Shown: positions 51,710 through 60,143 of the stretch, one piece after another
How the letters are laid out: every line of letters starts with the position of its first letter
Numbering within the stretch: the first letter of the stretch is position 1
Origin: Rhodococcus oxybenzonivorans
GTDB lineage: Bacteria > Actinomycetota > Actinomycetes > Mycobacteriales > Mycobacteriaceae
DNA length: 64,000 nt
Assembly: GCF_003130705.1 (NCBI RefSeq)
Contig: NZ_CP021354.1
Coordinates: 372,001 to 436,000, forward strand
Direction: 5' to 3'
Translations under genes and position numbers: made by a program
Notes under the pieces: generated by a model
Database searches by the model: none
Told to the model about the DNA's origin: nothing
Seen by the model: only the letters and a program-made list of their open reading frames with translations

Positions 51710-52894
51710 GTGGTCGGTTACACCGCCACGCGTGACCTCATTCCGCTTTTCGGTCTCTACGACCTGCTGTTCGCCGACCACGGCCTCAGCGTCGGACAGA
51801 TTTCGTCGCTACTCGTCATCTGGTCCGTCGTATCGTTCGTCGCCGAGGTGCCCTCGGGCGCGTGGGCCGACACCGTGTCCCGGCGTGGACTGCTCGTCTT
51901 CGCCTCCGCCCTGTACACCGCGGGATTCACCGTGTGGGTGGTGGCGCCGTCGTATGCAGGCTTCGCAGCCGGATTCGTGTTGTGGGGCATCAGTGGCGCC
52001 ATCCAGTCCGGAACGTTCGAGGCGTTGCTGTACGACGAACTTGCCGCGCGGGGGAAGTCGGAGACCTTCGCCCGGCTCCTCGGCTACGCCAACTCCGGCG
52101 CCATGGCGAGCAACCTCGTCGCCACGCTGACCGCGGCGCCGCTCTTCGTTCTGGGTGGTTACACGCTGGTCGGATGGGCCAGTGTCGCTGCGACGGTGGT
52201 GCACGGAGGCTTCGCACTACTGCTTCCCGCTGCGCCGAGAGCAGCCGACGCGGACGAAACACGGGAAGTGGCCGGCGGGCGTGGACTGCTGTCCCGCTAC
52301 GCCGGGATGCTCCGGGCCGGGGTCGGGGAGGTGTCGCACGACACGGTGCTCCGCCGAGGCGTGGTGCTGTCGTCGGTGCTCGTCGGATTTCTCGCCTTCG
52401 ACGAGTACTTCGGCCTGCTCGCCCGCGACGGTGGCACCGCGACGGCGGCGGTGCCGTTGCTGGTGGCCATCACCGTCGCCGGCCAAGTGGTGGGTACCGC
52501 GGCGGCCGGCCGGACGGCGTCGATGCGAGCGGTGACGATGAGCCGTGTCGTCGCAGCGGGTGCCGTATTGCTCGGTGCCGGAGCGCTTCTGGGTGGTGTC
52601 ACCGGGTTCGCGGCAATCGGCGCGGGCTACGGCATCCTCGGCAATGCCATGATCGTGTCGGAAGCTCGTGTGCAGGACGCGATCACCGGTCCGGCGCGGG
52701 CCACCGTCACCTCGGTGTCGGGGCTGTTCGGCGAGATCACCGCACTTCTGATCTACGTGGGTTTCGCTGTCGGCTCGACGTGGTTCTCGGTCACCACACT
52801 CGTTGCCGCACTGGCTGTCCCGGTGCTGCTGTCGGCGGTCCTGGTGCGCCGGTGGCTGCCACCGGTTCGGCTGGACACACCCACCGCCGGGTGA
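51710..52894 (+). CDS. MFS transporter
   Basis: 394 aa, about eleven to twelve helices. The conserved loop 2-3 motif is EVPSGAWADTVSRR. GTG 51710 starts VVGYTATRDLIPLFGLYDLLF, close to where homologues enter helix 1. An in-frame GTG at 51653 opens a peptide VRYPAAQP that ends at TGA 51677-51679, so the usual N-terminal lead may have been cut by a point mutation. Substrate unknown. The TGA opens a long hairpin. Confidence 0.82.
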   Translation: MVGYTATRDLIPLFGLYDLLFADHGLSVGQISSLLVIWSVVSFVAEVPSGAWADTVSRRGLLVFASALYTAGFTVWVVAPSYAGFAAGFVLWGISGAIQSGTFEALLYDELAARGKSETFARLLGYANSGAMASNLVATLTAAPLFVLGGYTLVGWASVAATVVHGGFALLLPAAPRAADADETREVAGGRGLLSRYAGMLRAGVGEVSHDTVLRRGVVLSSVLVGFLAFDEYFGLLARDGGTATAAVPLLVAITVAGQVVGTAAAGRTASMRAVTMSRVVAAGAVLLGAGALLGGVTGFAAIGAGYGILGNAMIVSEARVQDAITGPARATVTSVSGLFGEITALLIYVGFAVGSTWFSVTTLVAALAVPVLLSAVLVRRWLPPVRLDTPTAG

Positions 52895-52935
52895 ATGTAC
52901 CTTTCGGCGCCTCAGATGCGCCGAAAGGTACATTC
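52893..52935. terminator. Perfect 18-bp hairpin between convergent genes
   Basis: GAATGTACCTTTCGGCGC (52893-52910), loop CTCAGAT, complement at 52918-52935. It overlaps the MFS stop codon and precedes the convergent Rieske-gene stop by 10 bases. Probably a bidirectional terminator. Confidence 0.7.
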
Positions 52936-52945
52936 GCCCGAGCGA

Positions 52946-54526
52946 TCAGAGCTTGCTGGACCGCAGCTCGTGGCCCTTCGACGTCTTGCAGCGACCCGAC
53001 TCGAGGTCCCACTGCCAGCCGTGCAGGTTGCAGGTGAGATTGGTGCCGTCGACGACGCCGAACTTGGACAGGTCGGCCTTGAGGTGCGGGCAGCGACGCT
53101 GAATCTCGTAGCCGCCGAGCTCGATCGACGCCGAGTCGTCGTGGGCTTCTGCGAACCAGCCGTCGGCGTAGGCGATGCGCTCGTCGGTGAGGCACTTGAA
53201 GAACGTGTACAGGAACTCGTTGTAGCCGCCGACCCGCCACGCCTCGAAGCGGGTGGACAGGAAGATGGTGTTCACCCAGTCGGGTTCGTCGTCCCGGAGC
53301 ACGGTGCGGACCAATTCGGGCGCGATACGGAAGCCGTAGCGGTACTTGCCGTCCTTCTCCCCGCGCGGACGGACGATGCGCTGCGGGAAGTCGAGGACGA
53401 CGGTCTCGTCACCCATCACCAGACCGACCGGGTAACCGATACCGTCGCAGATCAGGTCGGACTGCTTCATGATCGGCTCGAACTTGGCCTTGAGCGCCTC
53501 GAACAACGGTTCGCCCTCGGCCGGAGCCCACCCCGCCTTCTCGGCGGCCAGGACCGGAGCCATCCGCTGCGCCATGTCCTCGATGTACGCGGCCTTCTCG
53601 GCGAAGATCTTGTCGACCTCGGCGTCGGGAATGGGGTGCGTCAGGGTGAGCGCACCGCCCTTCACATCCGCGGTGGACCCCGGGATCATCAATATCCCGC
53701 CGTCGTTGCCGTGAATCTTCATCTGCTCGAGGAACGTGATCTGGTCGGGGAAGATGTTGCCCTCGTCACCGCGGTCGTCGTTGAGGTAACGCAGCTCGCC
53801 GTCCAGGAACACCGGCGGACCTGCCGAGGGCACCACCCAGGTGGCGTCGACCTGCTCGATGTAACTGCGACACCGATCCATGCCGCGCTGACGCTTCTGC
53901 TTGCCGAAGTTGGCCTTCGTCTTGGTGGGAATGTCGTAGACCATCGGGTACCAGATGGCGCCTGAGTACTGCAGCAGGTGGATGTCGATCTTCCCGAACT
54001 CGTCGTGCAGGACGTCCATGTCGACGGGCCGGGCGTCGTTCATGTTGAAGCACGTCGTCTCGCCGTCGGACACCACGAGACCGGAGTCGCCGATCGGTCC
54101 GTCGGCGGGCGCCCGTAAGGCGATGATCATGATGTCCAGGTCGCCCGGCGCGAGCGGGGCCTGCGGAGCGACCTCGATTCCTGCCCCGTTGATCCTGTGC
54201 TTGACCGAATCCTCGGTCTCGAAGAATTTATGGAATCCGAGTGCCTCGAGTTCCCGTTTGAGGTCCGGCACCGGATAGTCGGGGAGCAGAACGGTGGCGT
54301 CCTTGTTGACGTGCTTGCTCAGGTTCTCCGGATCGAAGTGGTCCTTGTGTAGGTGCGATACGTACAGGTAGTCGCAGTTGCCGAGGGCGTCCCAGTCGAG
54401 CTGGGTGTTGTCCGGGAACGGGAACCACGCCCCGAAGTACGCGGGGTTCACCCAGGGGTCGCACAGGATCGATCCTGCCTCGGTTTGGATGTGAAATCCG
54501 GCGTGGCCGACGCTGGTGACCTGCAC
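52946..54526 (-). CDS. Metallo-beta-lactamase fold/Rieske [2Fe-2S] fusion (CMAH-like)
   Basis: 526 aa. The N-terminal half has the lactamase-fold metal motif VSHLHKDHFDPE (HxHxDH) and VTSVGHAGFHIQTEAGSILCDPW. The C-terminal ~80 residues form a Rieske centre: QRRCPHLKADL and LTCNLHGWQWDL (CxH...CxxH). The same two domains occur in CMP-N-acetylneuraminate hydroxylase, where the Rieske part is N-terminal. GTG 54526 has AGGAGG at seven bases. A hydroxylase or oxygenase needing electrons is expected; no sialic-acid genes are near, so the substrate is open. Confidence 0.85.
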   Translation of the reverse strand: MQVTSVGHAGFHIQTEAGSILCDPWVNPAYFGAWFPFPDNTQLDWDALGNCDYLYVSHLHKDHFDPENLSKHVNKDATVLLPDYPVPDLKRELEALGFHKFFETEDSVKHRINGAGIEVAPQAPLAPGDLDIMIIALRAPADGPIGDSGLVVSDGETTCFNMNDARPVDMDVLHDEFGKIDIHLLQYSGAIWYPMVYDIPTKTKANFGKQKRQRGMDRCRSYIEQVDATWVVPSAGPPVFLDGELRYLNDDRGDEGNIFPDQITFLEQMKIHGNDGGILMIPGSTADVKGGALTLTHPIPDAEVDKIFAEKAAYIEDMAQRMAPVLAAEKAGWAPAEGEPLFEALKAKFEPIMKQSDLICDGIGYPVGLVMGDETVVLDFPQRIVRPRGEKDGKYRYGFRIAPELVRTVLRDDEPDWVNTIFLSTRFEAWRVGGYNEFLYTFFKCLTDERIAYADGWFAEAHDDSASIELGGYEIQRRCPHLKADLSKFGVVDGTNLTCNLHGWQWDLESGRCKTSKGHELRSSKL

Positions 54527-54566
54527 TGGTATGCCTCCTGAAGAGCTGAGCGACTGTTCCAGGGTA

Positions 54567-54640
54567 GGCGGCTGCGCCAACCATGCGCCTTTCCGGTAGC
54601 CCCAACAGCCAAAAAGGCGCACGGGCGGCGGAGCCGCCTA
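54567..54640. repeat. Intergenic palindromic element, copy 3
   Basis: Left hairpin is degenerate (GGCG-GCTG-CGCC, 54567-54578). The variable stem is TGCGCCTTT (54584-54592) with AAAGGCGCA (54613-54621), loop of 20 with no inner stem. The constant right part CACGGGCGGCGGAGCCGCC ends CTA, again the complement of the neighbour's TAG stop. A divergent member of the family at 9076 and 36689. Confidence 0.65.
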
Positions 54641-55525
54641 CGTTACTTCGCCCAGGCAGTAGCCGTCCTGGCCGATCGACAAGGTGACCTGCTTGGTCTT
54701 CGTCACACCCGAGACATCGGTGACCGGGACCGTGACGTTCACGTAGTCGCCGCGGACCGGTGTGGTGGTCATGTCGTCTGCCGCGAACGCGGTGGTGTCG
54801 GCCAGAACGTCGGGGTCCTGCTTCAGCGGTGGCTGTCCACCGTCCCCCGCCCCGGAGGGGTCCCACGGACTGAACCCGGGGCAGATCAAGGGATAGGCGG
54901 TCTCGGTGTCGGCCGGGCTCACCGGTCGTCCCGCCTCCCGCGACAGGAACCTCGCCACCGCGTGTTCGGCGTCCGCCGGGGTGTAGACGTCGGCCGTCCC
55001 GGCGGGATGGACGTGCGGGCAGGCGTAACCCGACGCGATCTCGCTCCGCTTGACCGACACGGTGGTGCCGCCACCCGTCCACGACACGGAGAACTGCCCG
55101 TCGACACCGGGTTGTGCGAGGGCCCGCAGCACTGCGCCGGTGTCCTCGTACTGTTCGGCCATCTGAGCCGGCGGCAGGGTCCAGCAGGTCGAGGTCAGCC
55201 CCTCGGGATCCGTGACGAGGTCGAGAGCCCATGCGCGGACGGCGTCGGCGGCCTCGGGATTGCCGGGGACCTCACCGACGACCACCTGCGGGGCCGGCCG
55301 GGCCGAGGTGGGAGGCACGGTACCGGGACTGTCGGCGGTGGAGGTGGGGGCAGCCGCGACTCCTGCCGCCGCGACTTCTGCCGCCGCAACGTCTGCCTCC
55401 GCGGCGTCCACGGGGATGCCGGACTGGGAATCGCAGGCCGCCGCTGAGGCGAGGATCCCGACCACGAGGGCGAATGTGTGTGCGGGCGCGAACGCCCCCC
55501 TGCCCGTGCGGCCCATTTCCTTCAC
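54638..55525 (-). CDS. Putative lipoprotein
   Basis: 295 aa. A lipoprotein signal ends LASAAAC (Cys about residue 31), followed by a low-complexity Ala/Val/Glu/Asp stretch (VAAAEVAAAGVAAAP) and a Pro/Thr linker. The folded part has CWTLPPAQMAEQYEDTG, YACPHVHPAG, YPLICPGFSP and a C-terminal GQDGYCLGEV, so four Cys may make two disulfides. No family recognised. GTG 55525 has AGGAGGG upstream; ATG 55516 is possible. Confidence 0.78.
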   Translation of the reverse strand: MKEMGRTGRGAFAPAHTFALVVGILASAAACDSQSGIPVDAAEADVAAAEVAAAGVAAAPTSTADSPGTVPPTSARPAPQVVVGEVPGNPEAADAVRAWALDLVTDPEGLTSTCWTLPPAQMAEQYEDTGAVLRALAQPGVDGQFSVSWTGGGTTVSVKRSEIASGYACPHVHPAGTADVYTPADAEHAVARFLSREAGRPVSPADTETAYPLICPGFSPWDPSGAGDGGQPPLKQDPDVLADTTAFAADDMTTTPVRGDYVNVTVPVTDVSGVTKTKQVTLSIGQDGYCLGEVT

Positions 55526-55606
55526 ACGCCCTCCTGCCGACTCCCCGCCGAGCGTCCGTCCCCGACTTCGGGCCAGATCGCCGATACCCGGCTACGCTAG
55601 CCGATT

Positions 55607-56362
55607 GTGGAACCCGTCTATCGAACCGTCATCGGCATTGCCCGCACCGTATTCGCCTTCGAGGGGCTGAAGTTCACGGTCAAGGGCGATCAGCACATTC
55701 CCGCGACGGGTGGGGCGGTGATCGCGATCAATCACACCGGCTACATGGACTTCACCTATGCGGGGCTCCCGGCGCGCAGGGTGAAGCGGTACGTCCGCTT
55801 CATGGCGAAGAAGGAAGTGTTCGACAACAAGATTTCGGGCCCGATCATGCGGGCCCTCAAACACATTCCCGTCGACCGCGGGGCTGGTTCGGATTCGTAT
55901 CGGGCTGCCGTCGACCGGCTGCGCCGCGGGGAGCTGGTCGGCGTCTATCCCGAGGCCACAATCAGTCGCAGCTTCGAAATCAAGGAATTCAAGTCGGGCG
56001 CCGCACGGATGGCGATCGAGGCCGACGTGCCCATCATCCCGATCGTGATCTGGGGTGCGCAGCGCGTGTGGACCAAGGGGTTCCCGAAGCGCCTCGGGCG
56101 AACCAACACCCCCATTTCGATTGCTGTCGGTGAGCCCATCGCGCCGATCGAGCCCGCCGCCGAATTGACGAAGAAACTCCACACCACCATGCAGGAAATG
56201 CTCGCCGACCTGCAGAAGGATTACGACCATCCCGCGGGCGCCTACTGGGTGCCCGCGCGACTCGGCGGCAGCGCGCCGACGCTGGAAGAGGCCGACAAGT
56301 TGGACGCCGCCGACGCCGAGAAGAGGGCGCAGGCTCGACAGGCCCGGGAGTCCGGGAGCTAG
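55607..56362 (+). CDS. 1-acylglycerol-3-phosphate acyltransferase-like (PlsC family)
   Basis: 251 aa. The acyltransferase motif NHxxxxD is AINHTGYMDF; the second motif is VGVYPEATIS in place of the common FPEGTR; IIPIVIWGAQ and the C-terminal AYWVPARLGGSAPTLEEAD follow mycobacterial Rv3814c-3816c proteins. It would transfer an acyl chain to a lysophospholipid at the inner membrane face. GTG 55607 without a strong ribosome site. A decayed tandem copy follows five bases downstream. Confidence 0.9.
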   Translation: MEPVYRTVIGIARTVFAFEGLKFTVKGDQHIPATGGAVIAINHTGYMDFTYAGLPARRVKRYVRFMAKKEVFDNKISGPIMRALKHIPVDRGAGSDSYRAAVDRLRRGELVGVYPEATISRSFEIKEFKSGAARMAIEADVPIIPIVIWGAQRVWTKGFPKRLGRTNTPISIAVGEPIAPIEPAAELTKKLHTTMQEMLADLQKDYDHPAGAYWVPARLGGSAPTLEEADKLDAADAEKRAQARQARESGS

Positions 56363-56367
56363 ATCGG

Positions 56368-56869
56368 GTGGAACCTGTCTTTGTCGAGTCGGCGGCAAGG
56401 GCGCTGTCCCGTTTCCAGGGACTGAGGATTTCTCGCACCGGACTCGACAACATCCCGGCGACGAGCGGCGCGGGCTCGCGGTCAATCACACCGCGTACCT
56501 CGACTTCGTTCAGCTGGCGCTGACGGTGGCCGCCGCGGACAGGAAACTGCGACTGATGGCGAAGGCCGGGCTCGCGCGCGACCCGGGTGATGAATTTCTC
56601 ATGCGCGGCTGCGAGGATGCCGTTGGTGCACGCATTCGCCATGTCGCTGCGCGGCGTGATTCCGGCCGATCGGGCCGACGGGACCGCCGGAGTTGCTCAC
56701 CGCGGCGCTGCACGCGCGGATGGAAGGCATCCTGCATCACGTGCAGAGTGGCTTCGAGCATCCGGCCGGGGCGTACTGGGTCCCGAGACGTCTCGGCGGC
56801 AGTGCCCCGACGATCGAGGAAGCCACCGAGATGGACCGCCGCGAGACCGAGTTGCGACACCACCGGTAG
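56368..56869 (+). pseudogene. Decayed tandem copy of the acyltransferase
   Basis: Starts GTG GAA CCT GTC like its neighbour and continues ALSRFQGLRISRTGLDNIPAT, shifts frame near 56470 into AVNHTAYLDFVQLAL (the NHxxxxD motif), KLRLMAKAGL, then further shifts with a region like HAFAMSLRGVIPADRA, loses roughly 80 codons, and ends GFEHPAGAYWVPRRLGGSAPTIEEA with stop 56867-56869. So: duplication followed by frameshifts and an internal deletion. Confidence 0.85.
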
Positions 56870-56924
56870 CCCGAGCCCGGCGGCCGCTCGGCACGGGGAA
56901 GAACCGTGCAGGCAGAATGACCGG

Positions 56925-57746
56925 GTGAGCCCAGACCGACCGACCCTTGTAGCGTCCGATGTCGACGGCACCCTGATCGGGCCCGACGAACGGGTCAGTG
57001 CCCGCACCCGTGACGCCGTGCAGTCGGTGGTGGCGTCGGGAACCCCGTTCGTTCTCGCCACCGGTCGCCCGCCGCGGTGGATCCATCCCGTTGTGGAGGG
57101 CCTGGGTTATGCGCCCCTCGCCGTCTGCGCCAACGGCGCCGTCATCTACGACGCCGACAGTGACAGAGTGCTCAGCGCCGCGACGCTCGACGTGGACACC
57201 CTCACCTGGTTGTCGGAGATCGCTCTGGAGATGTTGCCGGGCGCGGGGCTGGCGGCGGAACGTGTGGGCGTCAGCGCTCACGACGCGGCCACACCCCAGT
57301 TCGTGAGCTCTCCCGGCTATCAGCATGCGTGGCTCAATCCGGACAACACCGAGATGTCCGAGGACGAGGTTCTGGCAGCGCCTGCCGTCAAGTTGCTGAT
57401 CAGAGTGCCCGGAATGTCGAGCCAGGCGATGGTCGACGTCTTGCGGCCCCACCTCGGCGCCCGCGCGGACCTCACATTTTCGACGGACAACGGTCTGATC
57501 GAGCTGTCGGCGTCGGGGATCAGCAAGGCGTCCGGCCTCGCGATCGTGATGGAGCAGCTCGGGGTCACGGCGTCGGGGATCGTCGCGTTCGGTGACATGC
57601 CCAACGACATCCCGATGCTGAATCTCGCGGGTCGAGGAGTGGCCGTGGAGAACGCGCATCCGGACGCCAAGGCGGCTGCCGACGAGGTCACCGCAACCAA
57701 CTCGGACGACGGGGTGGCAAAAGTACTCGAGCGCTGGTGGTCGTAA
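56925..57746 (+). CDS. Cof-type HAD family phosphatase
   Basis: 273 aa. HAD motif I is LVASDVDGTLIGPDE with two catalytic Asp; FVLATGRPPRWIHPV is motif II; the C-terminal SKASGLAIVMEQLGV carries the Lys; VAFGDMPNDIPMLNLAG is motif IV. It is a cytosolic sugar- or cofactor-phosphate phosphatase. GTG 56925 is the start; an upstream in-frame reading belongs to the acyltransferase remnant. Same relative place as Rv3813c. Confidence 0.92.
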   Translation: MSPDRPTLVASDVDGTLIGPDERVSARTRDAVQSVVASGTPFVLATGRPPRWIHPVVEGLGYAPLAVCANGAVIYDADSDRVLSAATLDVDTLTWLSEIALEMLPGAGLAAERVGVSAHDAATPQFVSSPGYQHAWLNPDNTEMSEDEVLAAPAVKLLIRVPGMSSQAMVDVLRPHLGARADLTFSTDNGLIELSASGISKASGLAIVMEQLGVTASGIVAFGDMPNDIPMLNLAGRGVAVENAHPDAKAAADEVTATNSDDGVAKVLERWWS

Positions 57747-57757
57747 ACCACCAGCGC
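57731..57757. terminator. Hairpin spanning the HAD gene stop codon
   Basis: GCGCTGGTGGT (57731-57741), loop CGTAA, ACCACCAGCGC (57747-57757). The TAA stop is in the loop, so the last four codons of the gene make the left arm. It separates convergent genes. Confidence 0.65.
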
Positions 57758-57779
57758 CCGAGAGGGTGATGCAGTTCCG

Positions 57780-59906
57780 TCAGCCCACCGGAGCTGGTGC
57801 CGGAGCGGCCGGCGCAGGCTCGACCGGTGCAGGTGCAGGTGCAGGTGCCGGCGGCAGCTGTGCCGGATCTGCGGGCGGTGCGGCGGGCGCCGCGGCGTCG
57901 ACCCTGGCGCCGTCGCGGTACGCCTCCGCGTAGGCGTCGTTGTAGGTCTTCAACACCTTGGTGACGATGCCGGTGAGCTCGTTGAAGATGAGCGAGCCGT
58001 TCTCGAAATCGGTGCGCAGCCCACCCGGGATCGGGTATTCGTCGGAAGTCGGCAATCCCAGCTCGCCGTTGTCGGCGCCCAGGTTCTGCCAGGTCTTGAA
58101 GATCTGTCCGAGAACCGACCACACACCCCCGTTGGGTGACGTGTAGATGGCTCCGTTGGTGAACTTCGCACCCTGGTTGCCGGCCTTCGCCTGCAGCAGT
58201 CCGGTGACGGCCTGCCCGAGGGGGCCGGTGTCACCGCCTTCGGCCACCCACTTCTGTGCGACGGGGGAGGGGTCCGTCAGCCGAAGAATTTCGTTGACCA
58301 GGGCCGGGATGCCTGCGCCGAGGCTCGCGCTCGCATCCGTTCCCGGCGCGGACGCAGGCGGGGTCTCGCCCGCCGGAGGTCCCGAGGCGAGTGATGCGCT
58401 GTCGCCGCCGCCACCGCTATTCGCGGCCGCGATCTGACGGATCTCGTCCATGTGCGAGTACCCGGCATCACCGGGGCAGGAGGTGTTGCCGACGTCTCGG
58501 TGCGCGAAGATCACCGGCAGGTCGACGGCCTCACCCTGTGCATACGGCGTGAACTCGGTGCCTTCCGAGTACATCGTGGTCTGGCCGAGCGGATCGAGTC
58601 CCGCCTTGGCGAGCTTCCATCCGAGGAACTTGCCGACGGAGTCGATCGTCGCCTGCGGCGGATCCTCGGATGAGAAGTCACCCATCATCGCGATGCCCAT
58701 GGTGTTTTCGTTGAACCCGCCCGCGTGCGCGCCCTGAACCGGACGGTCCAGACCGCCCGCGCGACCTTCGAAGATTTGCCCGTACTTGTCGACCAGCACG
58801 TTGTAGCCGACGTCGCACCAGCCCAGCGTCTGCGCGTGGTATGCGTAGATCGCCCGGACGATTTCGGCGGACTCGGCCTTGGAGTAGTCGTTGGCGCCGG
58901 CGGTGTGGTGCACCGTCGCACCACCGATGAAGTCGTCGTACGTCGGTTCGTCGCAACGGATCGACTCGTCGGCGCCCCACTGGGAGCGGGTGATCACCTT
59001 GGGTCCGGAACCGCCGATCGGTGCCGCAATGTCGCTCAGGGCCCCGTCACCCGGTCCGCTGCCCGGCTCGATGAGCACGGCGGTGACGTCGTCGGCACCG
59101 GTCTGGGCCGGCTGTTGACGCAGCGGTCGGTCGACGGAAGCGGGTGTGTACCCCAGCGGCGCAGCACCCGCGGGCGCCGCGGCAGCCGGAGGTGCAGGTG
59201 CCGCCGGAGGTGCAGGCTGCGCCGCCGGAGCGGGTACCGGCCCGGCGGCCGATGCCGGCGCAGTCGTGGGCGTCAGGATCTGGATGGCCTTCGTCAACCC
59301 GACGTACACCGGTTCGGTGGCCACCGTGCCGTTCGACGCCGTGCTGTCGGTGCGCCGCGTGTCGATCATGTCGGGGGAGAACCAATCGCCCCAGGTTCCG
59401 TCGGCTCGCAGGGCGCGGACCTTCGACTCCGCGGACGCCACGGTCTCGGAGGTGAGCGCAACCATGCTGAACGGGGTGTCCCGGGTGATTTGCTTGACGA
59501 TGGCTCCCGGCTGCTGGTCGGCAGGCGGCAAGATCGCCGGGTCGGAGACGTCACCGGGAGCGGGAAGCTTCAGGGGGATCTGCAGGTTGGGGATCTGAAT
59601 TCCGGCCGGCAGGGGGAGATTGCTCGGAATCTGAATGTACGGCGGGATCTTCACGTTGCGCAGATCGCCGATATTGACGTCGGGCAGGTTCAGCCCCGTC
59701 AGTTCCTTCAGCGGAATCACGATGTCGGGAATTTGGGAGAGCACTACCTGGGCGATCTCCGTGGACACCGCGGAGGCAGAGGTCTCGTTGGTGGAGCGGA
59801 CGTCGGAGGGGGCGCTGCTGATGCCGTAGACCGCAACGGGACTTGCGACAGCCAGAGCAGCGACAGCCCCGAGGACGATCGAGGGCTTCGGTCGGCGGTG
59901 CGGCAA
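57780..59906 (-). CDS. PGRP-type N-acetylmuramoyl-L-alanine amidase with LGFP repeats
   Basis: 708 aa. Signal peptide 1-30; a region of short Ile/Pro/Leu repeats (IQIPSNLPLPAGIQIPNLQIPLKLP); Pro/Ala-rich linker (about 225-260). The PGRP/amidase_2 domain (about 315-490) has zinc ligands in ATVHHTAGAND and IFAHRDVGNTSCPG, with WCDVGYNVLVDKYGQIFEGRAGG. After a Ser/Gly/Pro linker come LGFP repeats (LGADNGELGLPTSDEYPIPGGLRTDFENG) that bind the mycolyl-arabinogalactan envelope. Expected to cut muramic acid-peptide bonds outside the cell. Like M. tuberculosis Rv3811. Divergent from the SpoIID gene. Confidence 0.93.
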   Translation of the reverse strand: MPHRRPKPSIVLGAVAALAVASPVAVYGISSAPSDVRSTNETSASAVSTEIAQVVLSQIPDIVIPLKELTGLNLPDVNIGDLRNVKIPPYIQIPSNLPLPAGIQIPNLQIPLKLPAPGDVSDPAILPPADQQPGAIVKQITRDTPFSMVALTSETVASAESKVRALRADGTWGDWFSPDMIDTRRTDSTASNGTVATEPVYVGLTKAIQILTPTTAPASAAGPVPAPAAQPAPPAAPAPPAAAAPAGAAPLGYTPASVDRPLRQQPAQTGADDVTAVLIEPGSGPGDGALSDIAAPIGGSGPKVITRSQWGADESIRCDEPTYDDFIGGATVHHTAGANDYSKAESAEIVRAIYAYHAQTLGWCDVGYNVLVDKYGQIFEGRAGGLDRPVQGAHAGGFNENTMGIAMMGDFSSEDPPQATIDSVGKFLGWKLAKAGLDPLGQTTMYSEGTEFTPYAQGEAVDLPVIFAHRDVGNTSCPGDAGYSHMDEIRQIAAANSGGGGDSASLASGPPAGETPPASAPGTDASASLGAGIPALVNEILRLTDPSPVAQKWVAEGGDTGPLGQAVTGLLQAKAGNQGAKFTNGAIYTSPNGGVWSVLGQIFKTWQNLGADNGELGLPTSDEYPIPGGLRTDFENGSLIFNELTGIVTKVLKTYNDAYAEAYRDGARVDAAAPAAPPADPAQLPPAPAPAPAPVEPAPAAPAPAPVG

Positions 59907-59974
59907 GGGGACTCTCCTCAGTTGTAGTTTCCTGCGAGCAGGCCTCGCTCATCTGCAACTTGTGATGCCGATGT

Positions 59975-60033
59975 GACCTGTGTGACTGATGTTGCCAACT
60001 CGAATCACTCTTGCCACACTAGTCACACAGGTC
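59975..60033. promoter_or_regulatory. Long-range inverted repeat in a divergent cell-wall promoter region
   Basis: GACCTGTGTGACT (59975-59987) and AGTCACACAGGTC (60021-60033) are perfect 13-bp inverted copies, 33 bases apart, midway in the 237-base gap between the amidase and SpoIID genes. Each holds GTCACA, which resembles the reported core of MtrA sites. Shared control of both genes is plausible. Confidence 0.55.
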
Positions 60034-60143
60034 CATAACGCTCAACCTTACATTGAGACTTTATCCCGAATTCTTAGGACCCGCCGGAGCAAGGCACTCA
60101 CCGCGCTTCGGAGCTCGTTGTTTCAGCGATGAGGAGTGCATTG

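Noticed and set aside
55340..55400. Short GCCGCCGC-type tandem repeats as a regulatory repeat
   Set aside because: They encode the Ala/Val/Glu low-complexity linker after the lipobox of the lipoprotein gene.
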